A stretch of DNA of 64,000 bases from Flavobacterium anhuiense (GTDB taxonomy: Bacteria > Bacteroidota > Bacteroidia > Flavobacteriales > Flavobacteriaceae), in the NCBI RefSeq assembly GCF_004151235.1, contig NZ_JUIV01000020.1, positions 32,935-96,934 on the forward strand. The letters run 5' to 3'. This document shows positions 51,174 through 59,086 of the stretch, one piece after another. A model generated the notes under the pieces. It was not told the DNA's origin. It saw only the letters and a program-made list of their open reading frames with translations, and ran no database searches. The position numbers and the translations under genes are program-made. Position 1 is the stretch's first letter; every line of letters starts with the position of its first letter.

Positions 51174-52538
51174 TTATACAGTCATCGAAAACAGGTTTGT
51201 TTCCGGTGACTTTCTTTTTAGATGTAAGTCAAATGCCATACAGATATTACGGACAAAAGGTCTCCCTTCTTCGGTAATTGTGATTTTATTGTTTTCAATA
51301 ATAATCAAATTATCGTTTTCTATTTCTTTTAAAGCAATTAAAACTTCAGGAAGTTCAGCAAAATTTAAAGATTCTGCAGTCCAGGAAGTTTCCAATTCGC
51401 AGGTTAGATTTAGAATGTGTTTTCTAATGATAAGATCTTCATCGTTTAAAATATGACCCTTTACAACAGGAAGTTTATCCGATTCTAAAATTTCATAATA
51501 TTCTTCTAGACTTTTGGTGTTTTGAGCAAAACTGTACCAGCTATCACTTATTGAAGAAACGCCTAAACCAATCATAACTTGAGTTTTGGAAGCGCTGTAT
51601 CCCATGAAATTTCTATGCAGATTTCCGTTGTGAGCTGCCTTGTATAAACTATCGCCTTTTAAAGCAAAATGATCCATGCCGATTTCGTGATATCCGTTTT
51701 GAATCAGAAGCTTTTTACCAATTTCATATAGTTTTCTTTTTTCGGCATCCTTTGGCAGGTTTTCGTCATTAAAGCCTCGCTGTCCGTTTCCTTTTATCCA
51801 CGGCACATGTGCATAGCTGTAAAATGCTAATCTGTCTGGTTTTAAAGAATTGGTTTTCTCGACTGTATCTACTACATCTTCGATAGTTTGAAATGGAAGT
51901 CCGAAAATAATATCGTGTCCAATTGAAGTATAGCCAATTTCTTTTGCCCAAAATGTTACTTTGGCAACATTATGAAAAGGCTGAATTCTATTAATCGCTT
52001 TTTGAACTGTAGGAGAATAATCTTGAACGCCAAAACTCACTCTGCGAAAGCCTAAATCATATAGTTTTTTTAGCTGTTCGTGAGTAGTGTTGTTTGGATG
52101 CCCTTCAAAGCTAAATTCGTGATTTTCTGCTCTTACAGCATGATCAAAAATTCCGTTAATAAGACATTCTAAATTTTCTTTTGAAAAGAAGGTTGGTGTT
52201 CCTCCACCCAAATGAATTTCTTTGATTATAGGCTTTTCTGGAAGTAAATCACAATACATTTTCCATTCTTTCAGAACCGCCTGAATGTATTTTTCTTCTA
52301 CTGAGTGATTTTTTGTAATGCGTTTATTGCATCCGCAGAAAGTGCACATGCTTTCACAGAAAGGCAGGTGAATGTATAAACTTATTCCGTTTTTTGAATT
52401 GCTTTCAGAAAATGATTGCTTTAAAGTAGTAATCCATTTTTCGGATGTAAAGTCAGCTTCATTCCAATATGGAACTGTAGGGTAACTAGTATATCTTGGA
52501 CCTGGGACATTATACTTTTGAGTCAAAGAAATTTTCAT
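51174..52538 (-). CDS. hemN: oxygen-independent coproporphyrinogen III dehydrogenase HemN
   Basis: A 454-aa radical-SAM enzyme that oxidises coproporphyrinogen III to protoporphyrinogen IX without O2, giving haem under low oxygen. The cluster motif CESMCTFCGC is the extended CxxxCxxCxC of true HemN. The LHLGGGTPTF and FEGHPNN motifs bind SAM, and RVSFGVQDY is also typical. It fits the microaerobic context: cbb3 oxidase needs haem. Its promoter carries the third FNR-like site of the window. Confidence 0.92.
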   Translation of the reverse strand: MKISLTQKYNVPGPRYTSYPTVPYWNEADFTSEKWITTLKQSFSESNSKNGISLYIHLPFCESMCTFCGCNKRITKNHSVEEKYIQAVLKEWKMYCDLLPEKPIIKEIHLGGGTPTFFSKENLECLINGIFDHAVRAENHEFSFEGHPNNTTHEQLKKLYDLGFRRVSFGVQDYSPTVQKAINRIQPFHNVAKVTFWAKEIGYTSIGHDIIFGLPFQTIEDVVDTVEKTNSLKPDRLAFYSYAHVPWIKGNGQRGFNDENLPKDAEKRKLYEIGKKLLIQNGYHEIGMDHFALKGDSLYKAAHNGNLHRNFMGYSASKTQVMIGLGVSSISDSWYSFAQNTKSLEEYYEILESDKLPVVKGHILNDEDLIIRKHILNLTCELETSWTAESLNFAELPEVLIALKEIENDNLIIIENNKITITEEGRPFVRNICMAFDLHLKRKSPETNLFSMTV

Positions 52539-52559
52539 AATGACGGATTTAGTTTACAT

Positions 52560-52567
52560 CAAAATTA
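52560..52567 (-). promoter_or_regulatory. -7 element TAATTTTG of hemN
   Basis: On the minus strand TAATTTTG (52567 to 52560) is exactly 36.5 nt from the centre of the FNR-like palindrome, and 21 nt before the ATG at 52538. Confidence 0.8.
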
Positions 52568-52589
52568 GAACTTCAAACCAAGACATAAA

Positions 52590-52603
52590 ATGACAAATAT
52601 CAT
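52590..52603. promoter_or_regulatory. FNR-like operator before hemN
   Basis: ATGACAAATATCAT (centre 52596.5) differs from the other two sites at one or two central positions. Its distance to the -7 element is identical to that at ccoI and ccoS, on the opposite strand of the window. Confidence 0.85.
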
Positions 52604-52616
52604 GTAAAGGCCAAAA

Positions 52617-52648
52617 AAAAGAGGCCTAAAATAGAGCCTCTTTTCTGA
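52617..52648 (-). terminator. terminator downstream of the hypothetical gene at 52658
   Basis: AAAAGAGGC (52617-52625) pairs with GCCTCTTTT (52636-52644). On the minus strand it is followed by a long T run. Confidence 0.8.
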
Positions 52649-52657
52649 ATTAAATAA

Positions 52658-53134
52658 CTAACGTGATATAGAATCTTGGATGATTTTAAGCCATTTTTTC
52701 GCAAACTGATGATCTTGATAGACGCTAATCTGTTTGATGCGGTCATCATCAAAATCATAGAATGGAATTATTATTTTTTTACCAGTTTCTTTTTCTTGAA
52801 AATCAAAGTCGATTTTAACAATAGTATCAGAACCAGCATCTGTTGTTGGAACTAATTTGCATGAAGCAATTGTATTTAAATCGACATATATTGACTCTTG
52901 CTGATTTGGATTGAAATTCATCAAAATAAACTTATTGTTTTTCTGATCAATCGTTAAAGTCTTATTGTTGATTGATTCTGTCAAATCAAAATCTTCTGGA
53001 TGATTTGGGTTAAATCTTTTTTTGATGTTTAAAATTCTCGATTTACTTGCTGCTGATGAACGTGCAGAAAAATAGATTGGGATAGCAACAATAATTAAAA
53101 TCACAATTCCCATTATTGTGGTAGTAGTTTCCAT
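52658..53134 (-). CDS. hypothetical membrane-anchored protein
   Basis: A 158-aa protein, not recognised. One N-terminal helix (TTTIMGIVILIIVAIPIYFSA, about 5-24) is followed by a soluble domain, about 130 residues, with beta-strand-like patterns (KTLTIDQKNNKFILMNFN, SIYVDLNTIASCKLV). The domain is probably cytoplasmic because a basic segment (ASKSRILNIKKRF) follows the helix. It has its own terminator. No partner is apparent. Confidence 0.65.
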   Translation of the reverse strand: METTTTIMGIVILIIVAIPIYFSARSSAASKSRILNIKKRFNPNHPEDFDLTESINNKTLTIDQKNNKFILMNFNPNQQESIYVDLNTIASCKLVPTTDAGSDTIVKIDFDFQEKETGKKIIIPFYDFDDDRIKQISVYQDHQFAKKWLKIIQDSISR

Positions 53135-53238
53135 AATGTTTTAATGTAATAAATAAATGATATGCAAAACAGTTTTCGGTTTGAAAACGTTTAAGCGTGA
53201 CAAAGAATAGGTCTTCTAATGAAAAATCAAGTATTTAT

Positions 53239-53586
53239 TTACCAGAAAAAATGGAAAGCATAGAGTATGACTAAAACCTTTTTACTTTGAGTTGTAAAGA
53301 GTTTAGTATATGCTGTATTGTGTGTAACGGTTTGATGCTGAGGAATTAGTGGTAAAAGGTTGTCAAAACATTTAATTATTCCGGTAGGATTTGTTTTGAT
53401 GTTTGCCGCAAGCTGATAACTTCCCTGCGGCTGTATAAATGCAGACGAATCGGGAATGTCTTTGCTGAAGTTGGTATCGGATTTTTCCGTTTCAATTACG
53501 CGAACAGAAGCTTGGTCTGCCTGATAAGCAAACAACCCTGCAAGTATAAGTGTAATAAGAATAACGGTTTTACGAATCCAATTCAT
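53239..53586 (-). CDS. hypothetical exported or membrane-anchored protein
   Basis: A 115-aa protein of unknown family. The hydrophobic N terminus (MNWIRKTVILITLILAGLFAYQA) could be a signal peptide or anchor. The rest is short and includes one Cys (GIIKCFDNLLPLIPQHQT). There is no conserved motif that I recognise. The size, lack of neighbours in an operon and moderate coding quality make it a possible but uncertain gene. Confidence 0.5.
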   Translation of the reverse strand: MNWIRKTVILITLILAGLFAYQADQASVRVIETEKSDTNFSKDIPDSSAFIQPQGSYQLAANIKTNPTGIIKCFDNLLPLIPQHQTVTHNTAYTKLFTTQSKKVLVILYAFHFFW

Positions 53587-53652
53587 GTCGGCGAATTTAA
53601 GTCATAAAACGCAATTAAAGAAATTTTATAGAATTAATTAACACTCAAAAAA

Positions 53653-53680
53653 AAGTCCTCAGCGTAACTGAGGACTTATG
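53653..53680 (-). terminator. terminator downstream of DoxX gene
   Basis: AAGTCCTCAG (53653-53662) pairs perfectly with CTGAGGACTT (53668-53677). On the minus strand a T run follows. Confidence 0.85.
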
Positions 53681-53683
53681 AGT

Positions 53684-54106
53684 TTATTGCTGCATTTTAA
53701 AAAAATAATCAGCAGAATGTTTGCCACTTCCATAAAAGAGGAAGAATATAGAGACTAATAAAACGACTATAGCTAAAACTAAACTTTCAGAATGCATTCT
53801 TCCCATAGAATTTACAAGAACAGCGCCGAATAAAACGGGTAATTGAGCTGCGATTGCCCATCTGGTCAAAAGCCCGAAAATAATCATTATACCACCAATC
53901 ATGTGGGCTGGAGCAATGTAATGCAGCATAAACATACCTCCTCCAAACTTATCGATAGGGGAAATCAAATCATGCAGGTATTGAACATTGGTAACGAAAG
54001 AGACACCTTTCATAAATAAAAATCCACCCAAAACAATACGTACTAAATCAACTGGTAAATAAGTGTGCGAATTTGCCCATTTATTCAAACTTTTTACATT
54101 TTCCAT
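53684..54106 (-). CDS. DoxX family membrane protein
   Basis: A 140-aa protein with four hydrophobic segments: LVRIVLGGFLFMKGVSFV near the N terminus (the DoxX motif R..lg..F...G), HMIGGIMIIFGLLTRWAIAA and AIVVLLVSIFFLFYG. DoxX proteins are associated with quinone or sulfur metabolism or redox balance; the exact function is unknown. Just upstream (54116-54154) is a large inverted repeat. It is transcribed in the same direction as the acyl-CoA carboxylase gene, 122 nt downstream of it. Confidence 0.85.
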   Translation of the reverse strand: MENVKSLNKWANSHTYLPVDLVRIVLGGFLFMKGVSFVTNVQYLHDLISPIDKFGGGMFMLHYIAPAHMIGGIMIIFGLLTRWAIAAQLPVLFGAVLVNSMGRMHSESLVLAIVVLLVSIFFLFYGSGKHSADYFFKMQQ

Positions 54107-54115
54107 GATGCTGTG

Positions 54116-54154
54116 TGATTAAAAATTATGTACTAAGTTACTAATTTTTAATCA
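54116..54154. repeat. perfect 13-bp inverted repeat upstream of the DoxX gene
   Basis: TGATTAAAAATTA (54116-54128) and TAATTTTTAATCA (54142-54154) with a 13-nt loop. It lies 9 nt before the ATG of the DoxX gene, in the leader or promoter region. It is A+T-rich, without a T tract after the stem in either direction, so it is not a typical terminator. It may be an operator or an mRNA hairpin. Confidence 0.6.
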
Positions 54155-54228
54155 GATATTTATTTTTAACACCTTGAAAATAAGTTTTTTACTTTTTATT
54201 TAACGTCTTGTTGAGAATTCTTAAATCG

Positions 54229-55857
54229 TTATACCTGAATGACTCCTAAATTAAATGGTTTTTGAATTGGAGCGTGATTTGCAGCTTCAATTCCTATCGA
54301 AATCCAATTACGGGTTTCTAATGGATCAATAATGGCATCTGTCCAAAGTCTTGAAGCAGCATAGTATGGCGAAGTCTGCTCATCATAACGGGCTTTTATT
54401 TTATCGAATAGTTCAGCTTCTTTTGCTTCATCAACTGTTTCTCCTTTTGCTTTAAGAGAAGAAGCCTCTATTTGCGCCAATACTTTTGCCGCTTGAGTTC
54501 CGCCCATAACGGCAAGTTCTGCACTTGGCCATGCGAATATCAATCTAGGATCATATGCTTTTCCGCACATCGCGTAATTTCCTGCTCCGTATGAATTTCC
54601 AACAATAACTGTAAATTTAGGAACAACAGAATTACTTACCGCGTTAACCATTTTAGCGCCATCTTTAATAATACCGCCATGTTCTGATTTTGAACCAACC
54701 ATAAAACCAGTAACGTCTTGTAAAAATACTAATGGAATTTTTTTCTGATTGCAATTGGCAATAAAACGAGTAGCTTTATCGGCACTGTCAGAATATATAA
54801 CTCCTCCAAACTGCATTTCGCCTTTTTTGGTTTTTACCACTTTTCTCTGATTTGCCACAATGCCGACAGCCCAACCATCAATTCTGGCATATCCTGTTAT
54901 AAGAGATTGTCCGTAACCATCTTTATACGCTTCAAATTCTGAATTATCGACCAAACGTTTGATGATTTCCATCATATCATATTGTTCAGTTCTTGCTTTT
55001 GGAAGAATTCCGTAAATTTCATTTGGATCTAAAGCAGGTTTTTCGGCTTTGATTCTGCTGTAGCCAGCTTTGTCAAAATCACCAATTTTATCTACAATGT
55101 TTTTGATTTTGTCTAAAGCATCTTTATCGTCTTTAGCTTTATAATCGGTAACACCTGAAATTTCACAATGAGTTGTTGCTCCGCCAAGAGTTTCATTATC
55201 GATAGTTTCGCCAATTGCAGCTTTTACTAAATAACTTCCCGCAAGGAAAATACTTCCGGTTTTGTCAACGATTAAAGCTTCATCGCTCATGATTGGGAGA
55301 TAGGCGCCACCAGCAACACAGCTTCCCATAACGGCAGATATTTGCGTGATTCCCATACTGCTCATTTGGGCGTTGTTTCTAAAGATGCGTCCGAAATGTT
55401 CTTTATCAGGGAAAATTTCATCCTGCATTGGCAAATAAACTCCTGCGCTATCTACAAGATAAATAATTGGTAGTCGGTTTTCCATTGCGATTTCTTGCGC
55501 GCGAAGATTTTTCTTTCCTGTTATCGGAAACCAAGCTCCAGCTTTTACAGTAGCATCATTGGCAACTACAATACATTGTTTTCCTCTGATATAGCCAATT
55601 TTTACCACAACACCTCCCGAAGGACATCCGCCGTGTTCGGGATACATTCCTTCGCCAGCAAAACCTCCGATTTCAATACTTTTAGAATTTTCGTCCAATA
55701 AATAAGCAATTCTTTCGCGAGCGGTCATTTTACCTTCGGCATGCAGTTTTTCGATTCTTTTTTCACCTCCGCCCAATTTAACTTTGGCAAATTTTTGTTT
55801 TAATTCAGAAAGAAGTAATTTATTGTGATCTTCGTTTTTATTGAAGTTTAAATCCAT
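54229..55857 (-). CDS. acyl-CoA carboxylase beta (carboxyltransferase) subunit
   Basis: A 542-aa carboxyltransferase of the methylcrotonyl-/propionyl-CoA type. It transfers carboxyl from biotin to an acyl-CoA. TARERIAYLLDENS and GGVVVKIGYIRGKQ open the N domain. GGAYLPIMSDEALIVDKTG carries the acyl-CoA pocket motif, and DVTGFMVGSKSEHGGIIKDGAKM and GNSYGAGNYAMCGKAY are the C-domain motifs. The DNETLGGATTHCEISGVTDY run points to the MCC beta branch. The biotin-carrier and carboxylase subunit genes are not adjacent; they must lie elsewhere. Confidence 0.88.
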   Translation of the reverse strand: MDLNFNKNEDHNKLLLSELKQKFAKVKLGGGEKRIEKLHAEGKMTARERIAYLLDENSKSIEIGGFAGEGMYPEHGGCPSGGVVVKIGYIRGKQCIVVANDATVKAGAWFPITGKKNLRAQEIAMENRLPIIYLVDSAGVYLPMQDEIFPDKEHFGRIFRNNAQMSSMGITQISAVMGSCVAGGAYLPIMSDEALIVDKTGSIFLAGSYLVKAAIGETIDNETLGGATTHCEISGVTDYKAKDDKDALDKIKNIVDKIGDFDKAGYSRIKAEKPALDPNEIYGILPKARTEQYDMMEIIKRLVDNSEFEAYKDGYGQSLITGYARIDGWAVGIVANQRKVVKTKKGEMQFGGVIYSDSADKATRFIANCNQKKIPLVFLQDVTGFMVGSKSEHGGIIKDGAKMVNAVSNSVVPKFTVIVGNSYGAGNYAMCGKAYDPRLIFAWPSAELAVMGGTQAAKVLAQIEASSLKAKGETVDEAKEAELFDKIKARYDEQTSPYYAASRLWTDAIIDPLETRNWISIGIEAANHAPIQKPFNLGVIQV

Positions 55858-55956
55858 GATATAGTATTGATTTGATAAAATAGTGTTGGCTAATTTACAA
55901 AATCAATTGAAATAAACGAGTTGCTTTATGAATTAAGAAATAGTATTAAATAAAAA

Positions 55957-55986
55957 AAACATCCGTTTAGCGGATGTTTCTTTTTT
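55957..55986 (-). terminator. terminator downstream of lpxD
   Basis: AAACATCCG (55957-55965) pairs with CGGATGTTT (55971-55979), loop 5 nt. On the minus strand a T run follows. Confidence 0.85.
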
Positions 55987-56001
55987 AGATTTTAAGTGAT
56001 A

Positions 56002-57000
56002 TTATTTTTTAGGACCACAAACCATTTGTTTTAGCAAAGCCCATTGTTTTAAAGCATCACGAGCTTCAACAGCAGGATATCCTAACATAGTTTTTCCAGC
56101 AGGAACATCTCCAGTGACGCCAGATCCAGCACCAATTACAGCGCCATCTCCAATTGTAGTATGATCTTTTATAGAGGCGCTTCCGCCAATAATAACTCCG
56201 TTTCCTAAAGTTACGGAACCTGCTAAACCGCTATTTCCTGCCATGATACAGAACTTTCCGAGTTTGCTATTATGCCCAATCTGCACCAAATTGTCAATTT
56301 TGCATCCATCTCCAACAATAGTTGAACTAAATTTTCCGCGATCTACGCAAGTATTAGCTCCGATTTCAACTCTGTTTCCAATTATAACATTACCGATTTG
56401 CGGAATTTTTACTAAGCCATTTTCTTCGCAAGGACGAAAACCAAAACCGTCTGCTCCAATGGTGGCATTTGGATGAATAATACATTCGCTGCCTATATGA
56501 CAACGTTCACGAATAACAGTTCCAGACCAGATAGTTGTGTTTCTTCCGATTGTGCATTCGTCTAAAATGGTAACATTTGGATAAATTATGGCATTAGCTC
56601 CGATTTCAACTTTTGGGCCAATGTAACAGCCAGCGCCAATTTTAGCACCTTCGCCGATTATAGCAGTTTCGTCTATAGTGGCTGTTTTATGAATATTGTG
56701 ATGAAATATTGGGGCAGGGGGAGCAAAAAGGGTGAGGATTTGGGACATGGCCAAATCGGCATTTTTTACTTTTATAAAAGCGCGATTCTCTCCAGGCTCT
56801 ATTGAAATATCTTCGTTTACAACTGCAATTGAAGCATTAGATGTCGACCAGTATTTTTCGTATTTTTTATTTCCGATAAATGAGATTTCCGAAGTTGTTG
56901 CTTTTTCTAATTGTTCTGTGGCGGTAATGCTTTGCGAAGTGCTGCCGTAAATCACGCCATTTATAACTTCATTAATTTCTTGAATTGAATAGGATCTCAT
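56002..57000 (-). CDS. lpxD: UDP-3-O-(3-hydroxyacyl)glucosamine N-acyltransferase LpxD
   Basis: A 332-aa acyltransferase, third step of lipid A synthesis. The N-terminal uridine-binding domain (about 1-95) is followed by a left-handed beta-helix of hexapeptide repeats: ATIDETAIIGEGAKIGAG, ATIGADGFGFRP, and QIGHNSKLGKFC with the catalytic His. A C-terminal helix (ARDALKQWALLKQMV) ends it. The ATG at 57000 (MRSYSIQEI) fits the family; the frame opens at a TTG at 57006. lpxA, lpxC and fabZ are not adjacent. Bacteroidota often carry a second LpxD-like protein, and this may be either. Confidence 0.88.
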   Translation of the reverse strand: MRSYSIQEINEVINGVIYGSTSQSITATEQLEKATTSEISFIGNKKYEKYWSTSNASIAVVNEDISIEPGENRAFIKVKNADLAMSQILTLFAPPAPIFHHNIHKTATIDETAIIGEGAKIGAGCYIGPKVEIGANAIIYPNVTILDECTIGRNTTIWSGTVIRERCHIGSECIIHPNATIGADGFGFRPCEENGLVKIPQIGNVIIGNRVEIGANTCVDRGKFSSTIVGDGCKIDNLVQIGHNSKLGKFCIMAGNSGLAGSVTLGNGVIIGGSASIKDHTTIGDGAVIGAGSGVTGDVPAGKTMLGYPAVEARDALKQWALLKQMVCGPKK

Positions 57001-57288
57001 TGACAAATTTTAATCGACTAGGGTTATTTTTTGCCAAATAAAATGAATTACATTTTAATTACCTAATTATTTTTTCGCGTTTCTTAATAAATATTTAAAA
57101 CAATACGTCAATTTTTAAAAAATTAACATTTACGGTATTAATTTAATGAAGTTTTTTTAATGAATTGAATAACAATGGCTTGGTGGTTTTGTTTAAAATG
57201 AATTAAAATTTAGATGGAAAAAATAAACAATTAAATTGCTAGGTTATAGCTTACATTTGTTTTGTTAAAGTATTTATTGAGAGAGATA
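57001..57288. other. intergenic region without a recognisable gene
   Basis: About 290 nt of very A+T-rich sequence between lpxD and the msrB terminator, probably holding the lpxD promoter on the minus strand. I see no complete reading frame with coding character, tRNA, repeat arm or palindrome here. It is the longest gene-free stretch in the window. Confidence 0.6.
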
Positions 57289-57322
57289 AAAAAAGCGGTT
57301 CGTTTTAATGAACCGCTTTTTT
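57289..57322. terminator. bidirectional terminator downstream of msrB
   Basis: A perfect 13-bp stem: AAAAAAGCGGTTC (57289-57301) with GAACCGCTTTTTT (57310-57322), 8-nt loop. Confidence 0.9.
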
Positions 57323-57327
57323 ATGTG

Positions 57328-57774
57328 TTATTCTTTAATTTTTGATAATGAAACTGCATTTATGCAATAACGTAAGCCAGTTGGCGGCGGGCCGTCAGGG
57401 AAAACGTGCCCTAAATGTGCATCGCAAACATTGCAGACAACCTCAACACGAATCATTCCGTACGATTTGTCGGCATGATAACCAATAGCATTTTCTTTAA
57501 TTGGCTGTGTAAAAGAAGGCCAGCCGGTTCCTGATTCAAATTTTTCACTTGCGTCAAAAAGAACCGTTCCGCAGCATTTGCATTCGTAAATTCCAGGATC
57601 AAATAAACTGCACAATTCAGAGCTAAAAGATCTTTCAGTTCCTTTTAGACGAGTTACCTGAAATTCTTCTGGAGTTAGAATCTGTTTCCATTCTTCTTCC
57701 GTTTTCTCCACTTTTTTGTCTGGAGTTGGATTTCCTTTATTTGTAAAATGAATTACATCTGCCCATTTTATCAT
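57328..57774 (-). CDS. msrB: peptide-methionine (R)-S-oxide reductase MsrB
   Basis: A 148-aa cytoplasmic enzyme that repairs methionine-R-sulfoxide in proteins. The two zinc CxxC pairs are in YECKCCGTVLF and VCNVCDAHLGH. The catalytic Cys is in LRYCINAVSL. FESGTGWPSF is the family signature. The recycling Cys is present or absent depending on alignment. The ATG at 57774 (MIKWADVIH) fits; an upstream TTG at 57810 falls within the repeat-like spacer. It is 61 nt downstream of prfB. Confidence 0.92.
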   Translation of the reverse strand: MIKWADVIHFTNKGNPTPDKKVEKTEEEWKQILTPEEFQVTRLKGTERSFSSELCSLFDPGIYECKCCGTVLFDASEKFESGTGWPSFTQPIKENAIGYHADKSYGMIRVEVVCNVCDAHLGHVFPDGPPPTGLRYCINAVSLSKIKE

Positions 57775-57786
57775 AACTTTTTGTTT

Positions 57787-57832
57787 TAAAGTTTCAAGTT
57801 TCAGGTTCAATGTGACTGAAAACTGCGACTGA
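57787..57832. repeat. GTTTCAAG/GTTTCAGG 7-nt word repeat
   Basis: GTTTCAA GTTTCAG GTTCAAT GTGACTG, with a 7-nt period, between prfB and msrB. The same theme is inverted at 20632-20655 (CCTGAAA words). Confidence 0.5.
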
Positions 57833-57835
57833 ACA

Positions 57836-58934
57836 CTATTCCTCTTCCTTTTGTCCCATCATCATCAGATAAGCTTTAAGGAAAGGATCGATATTTCCGT
57901 TCATTACGCCGTCAACATCGCTGGTCTCGTAACCTGTACGAACATCTTTTACCAATTTATAAGGTTGCATTACGTAGTTACGAATCTGCGATCCCCATTC
58001 GATTTTCATTTTGCTTGCTTCGATGTCAGCACGTTGTGCTTGCTGTTTTTTTAATTCGATTTCATACAATTGAGAACGAAGCATTTGCATAGCGCGCTGT
58101 CTGTTATCCTGCTGTGACCTTGTCTCAGAACACTGAATCTGGATTCCGGTTGGTTTGTGAACAAGCTGTACTTTCGTTTCAACTTTATTTACGTTTTGTC
58201 CTCCAGCACCACTCGAACGAGAAGTCGTAATTTCGATATCGGCAGGGTTAATGTCAATCTCGATACTATCATCTACAAGCGGATAAACATAAACAGAAAC
58301 AAATGAAGTATGACGTTTTGCATTACTGTCAAAAGGCGAAATTCGAACCAAACGGTGAACACCATTTTCACCTTTAAGATATCCAAAAGAATAATCTCCT
58401 TCGAATTCTAAAGTTACGGTTTTAATTCCGGCTACGTCACCTTCCTGAAAGTTAAGTTCTTTTATTTTATAGCCATAACTTTCTCCCCACATCATGTACA
58501 TACGCATCAGCATTCCAGCCCAGTCACAGCTTTCTGTTCCTCCGGCTCCAGCTGTAATCTGAACCACAGCGCTTAAACTGTCTCCTTCGTCAGAAAGCAT
58601 ATTTTTGAATTCGATGTTTTCAATGTGTGCTTGAGCAACATTATATTGTTCATCCAATTCATCTACAGAAAGTTCGCCTTCTTTGTAGAAATCATAAGCA
58701 AGCTGTAATTCTTCAGTGAGAGAAACTGCTTTATCATAATCTTCAATCCATTTTTTCTTGTTTCGAAGATTTTTTACAATGTTTTCTGCTTCTTTCGGAT
58801 TGTTCCAAAAGTCTGGTGCGAACGTTTTTTCTTCTTCGTTTGCAATTTCGATTAGCTTGGCATCAACGTCAAAGATACCTCCTCAACGCACCAAGGCGCT
58901 CCACAATACCTTTTACTTGTTCGGCTGTTGTCAT
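57836..58934 (-). CDS. prfB: peptide chain release factor 2 with programmed +1 frameshift
   Basis: A 365-aa RF2 that recognises UGA and UAA and releases the protein. The coding sequence has two frames. Codons 1-21 (MTTAEQVKGIVERLGALRRYL, 58934-58872) end at an in-frame UGA. A +1 shift at CTT TGA C skips one T (58871), and translation resumes with GAC at 58870 to the stop at 57836. An internal AGGAGG (58878-58883) just before the shift site is the stimulating sequence, as in E. coli. The stop-recognition motif SPF is at about 199-201 and GGQ at about 244-246. Annotation of the second frame alone would miss the N terminus. Confidence 0.95.
58868..58883 (-). promoter_or_regulatory. prfB programmed frameshift element
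   Basis: On the minus strand, AGGAGG (58878-58883) is followed by TAT CTT TGA C (58877-58868). The UGA is an in-frame stop that RF2 itself reads, so low RF2 favours the +1 shift: autoregulation. This is the canonical bacterial arrangement. The AGGAGG is striking in a genome that otherwise shows almost no Shine-Dalgarno sequences. Confidence 0.93.
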
Positions 58935-59048
58935 AAATTAATTAATAGGTTTTTATATGTTTTTTAGAATTATTACGTTAATTTGGTCTAGAGAAACCAG
59001 CGAGTTAAATTTTACCAAAACTTGCTGAGAATAACTATAAGTAATACG

Positions 59049-59056
59049 TAATTTTG
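59049..59056 (+). promoter_or_regulatory. -7 element TAATTTTG of the threonine aldolase gene
   Basis: A perfect TAnnTTTG 30 nt before the ATG at 59087. A minus-strand TATTTTTG (59061-59068) lies beside it and could serve prfB, 127 nt away. Confidence 0.5.
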
Positions 59057-59086
59057 CATACAAAAATAAGATATAGTTTTTAGAAT

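Noticed and set aside
53239..53586. The 115-aa gene as a member of the FNR-regulated group
   Set aside because: I saw no palindrome of the ATGAYAAWTATCAT type near its start, and the protein has no respiratory motif.
57836..58657. RF2 as a 273-residue protein starting inside the second frame
   Set aside because: The first 21 codons, the UGA and the AGGAGG/CTTTGAC shift site are all upstream at the expected place, so the full product is the frameshifted 365-aa protein.
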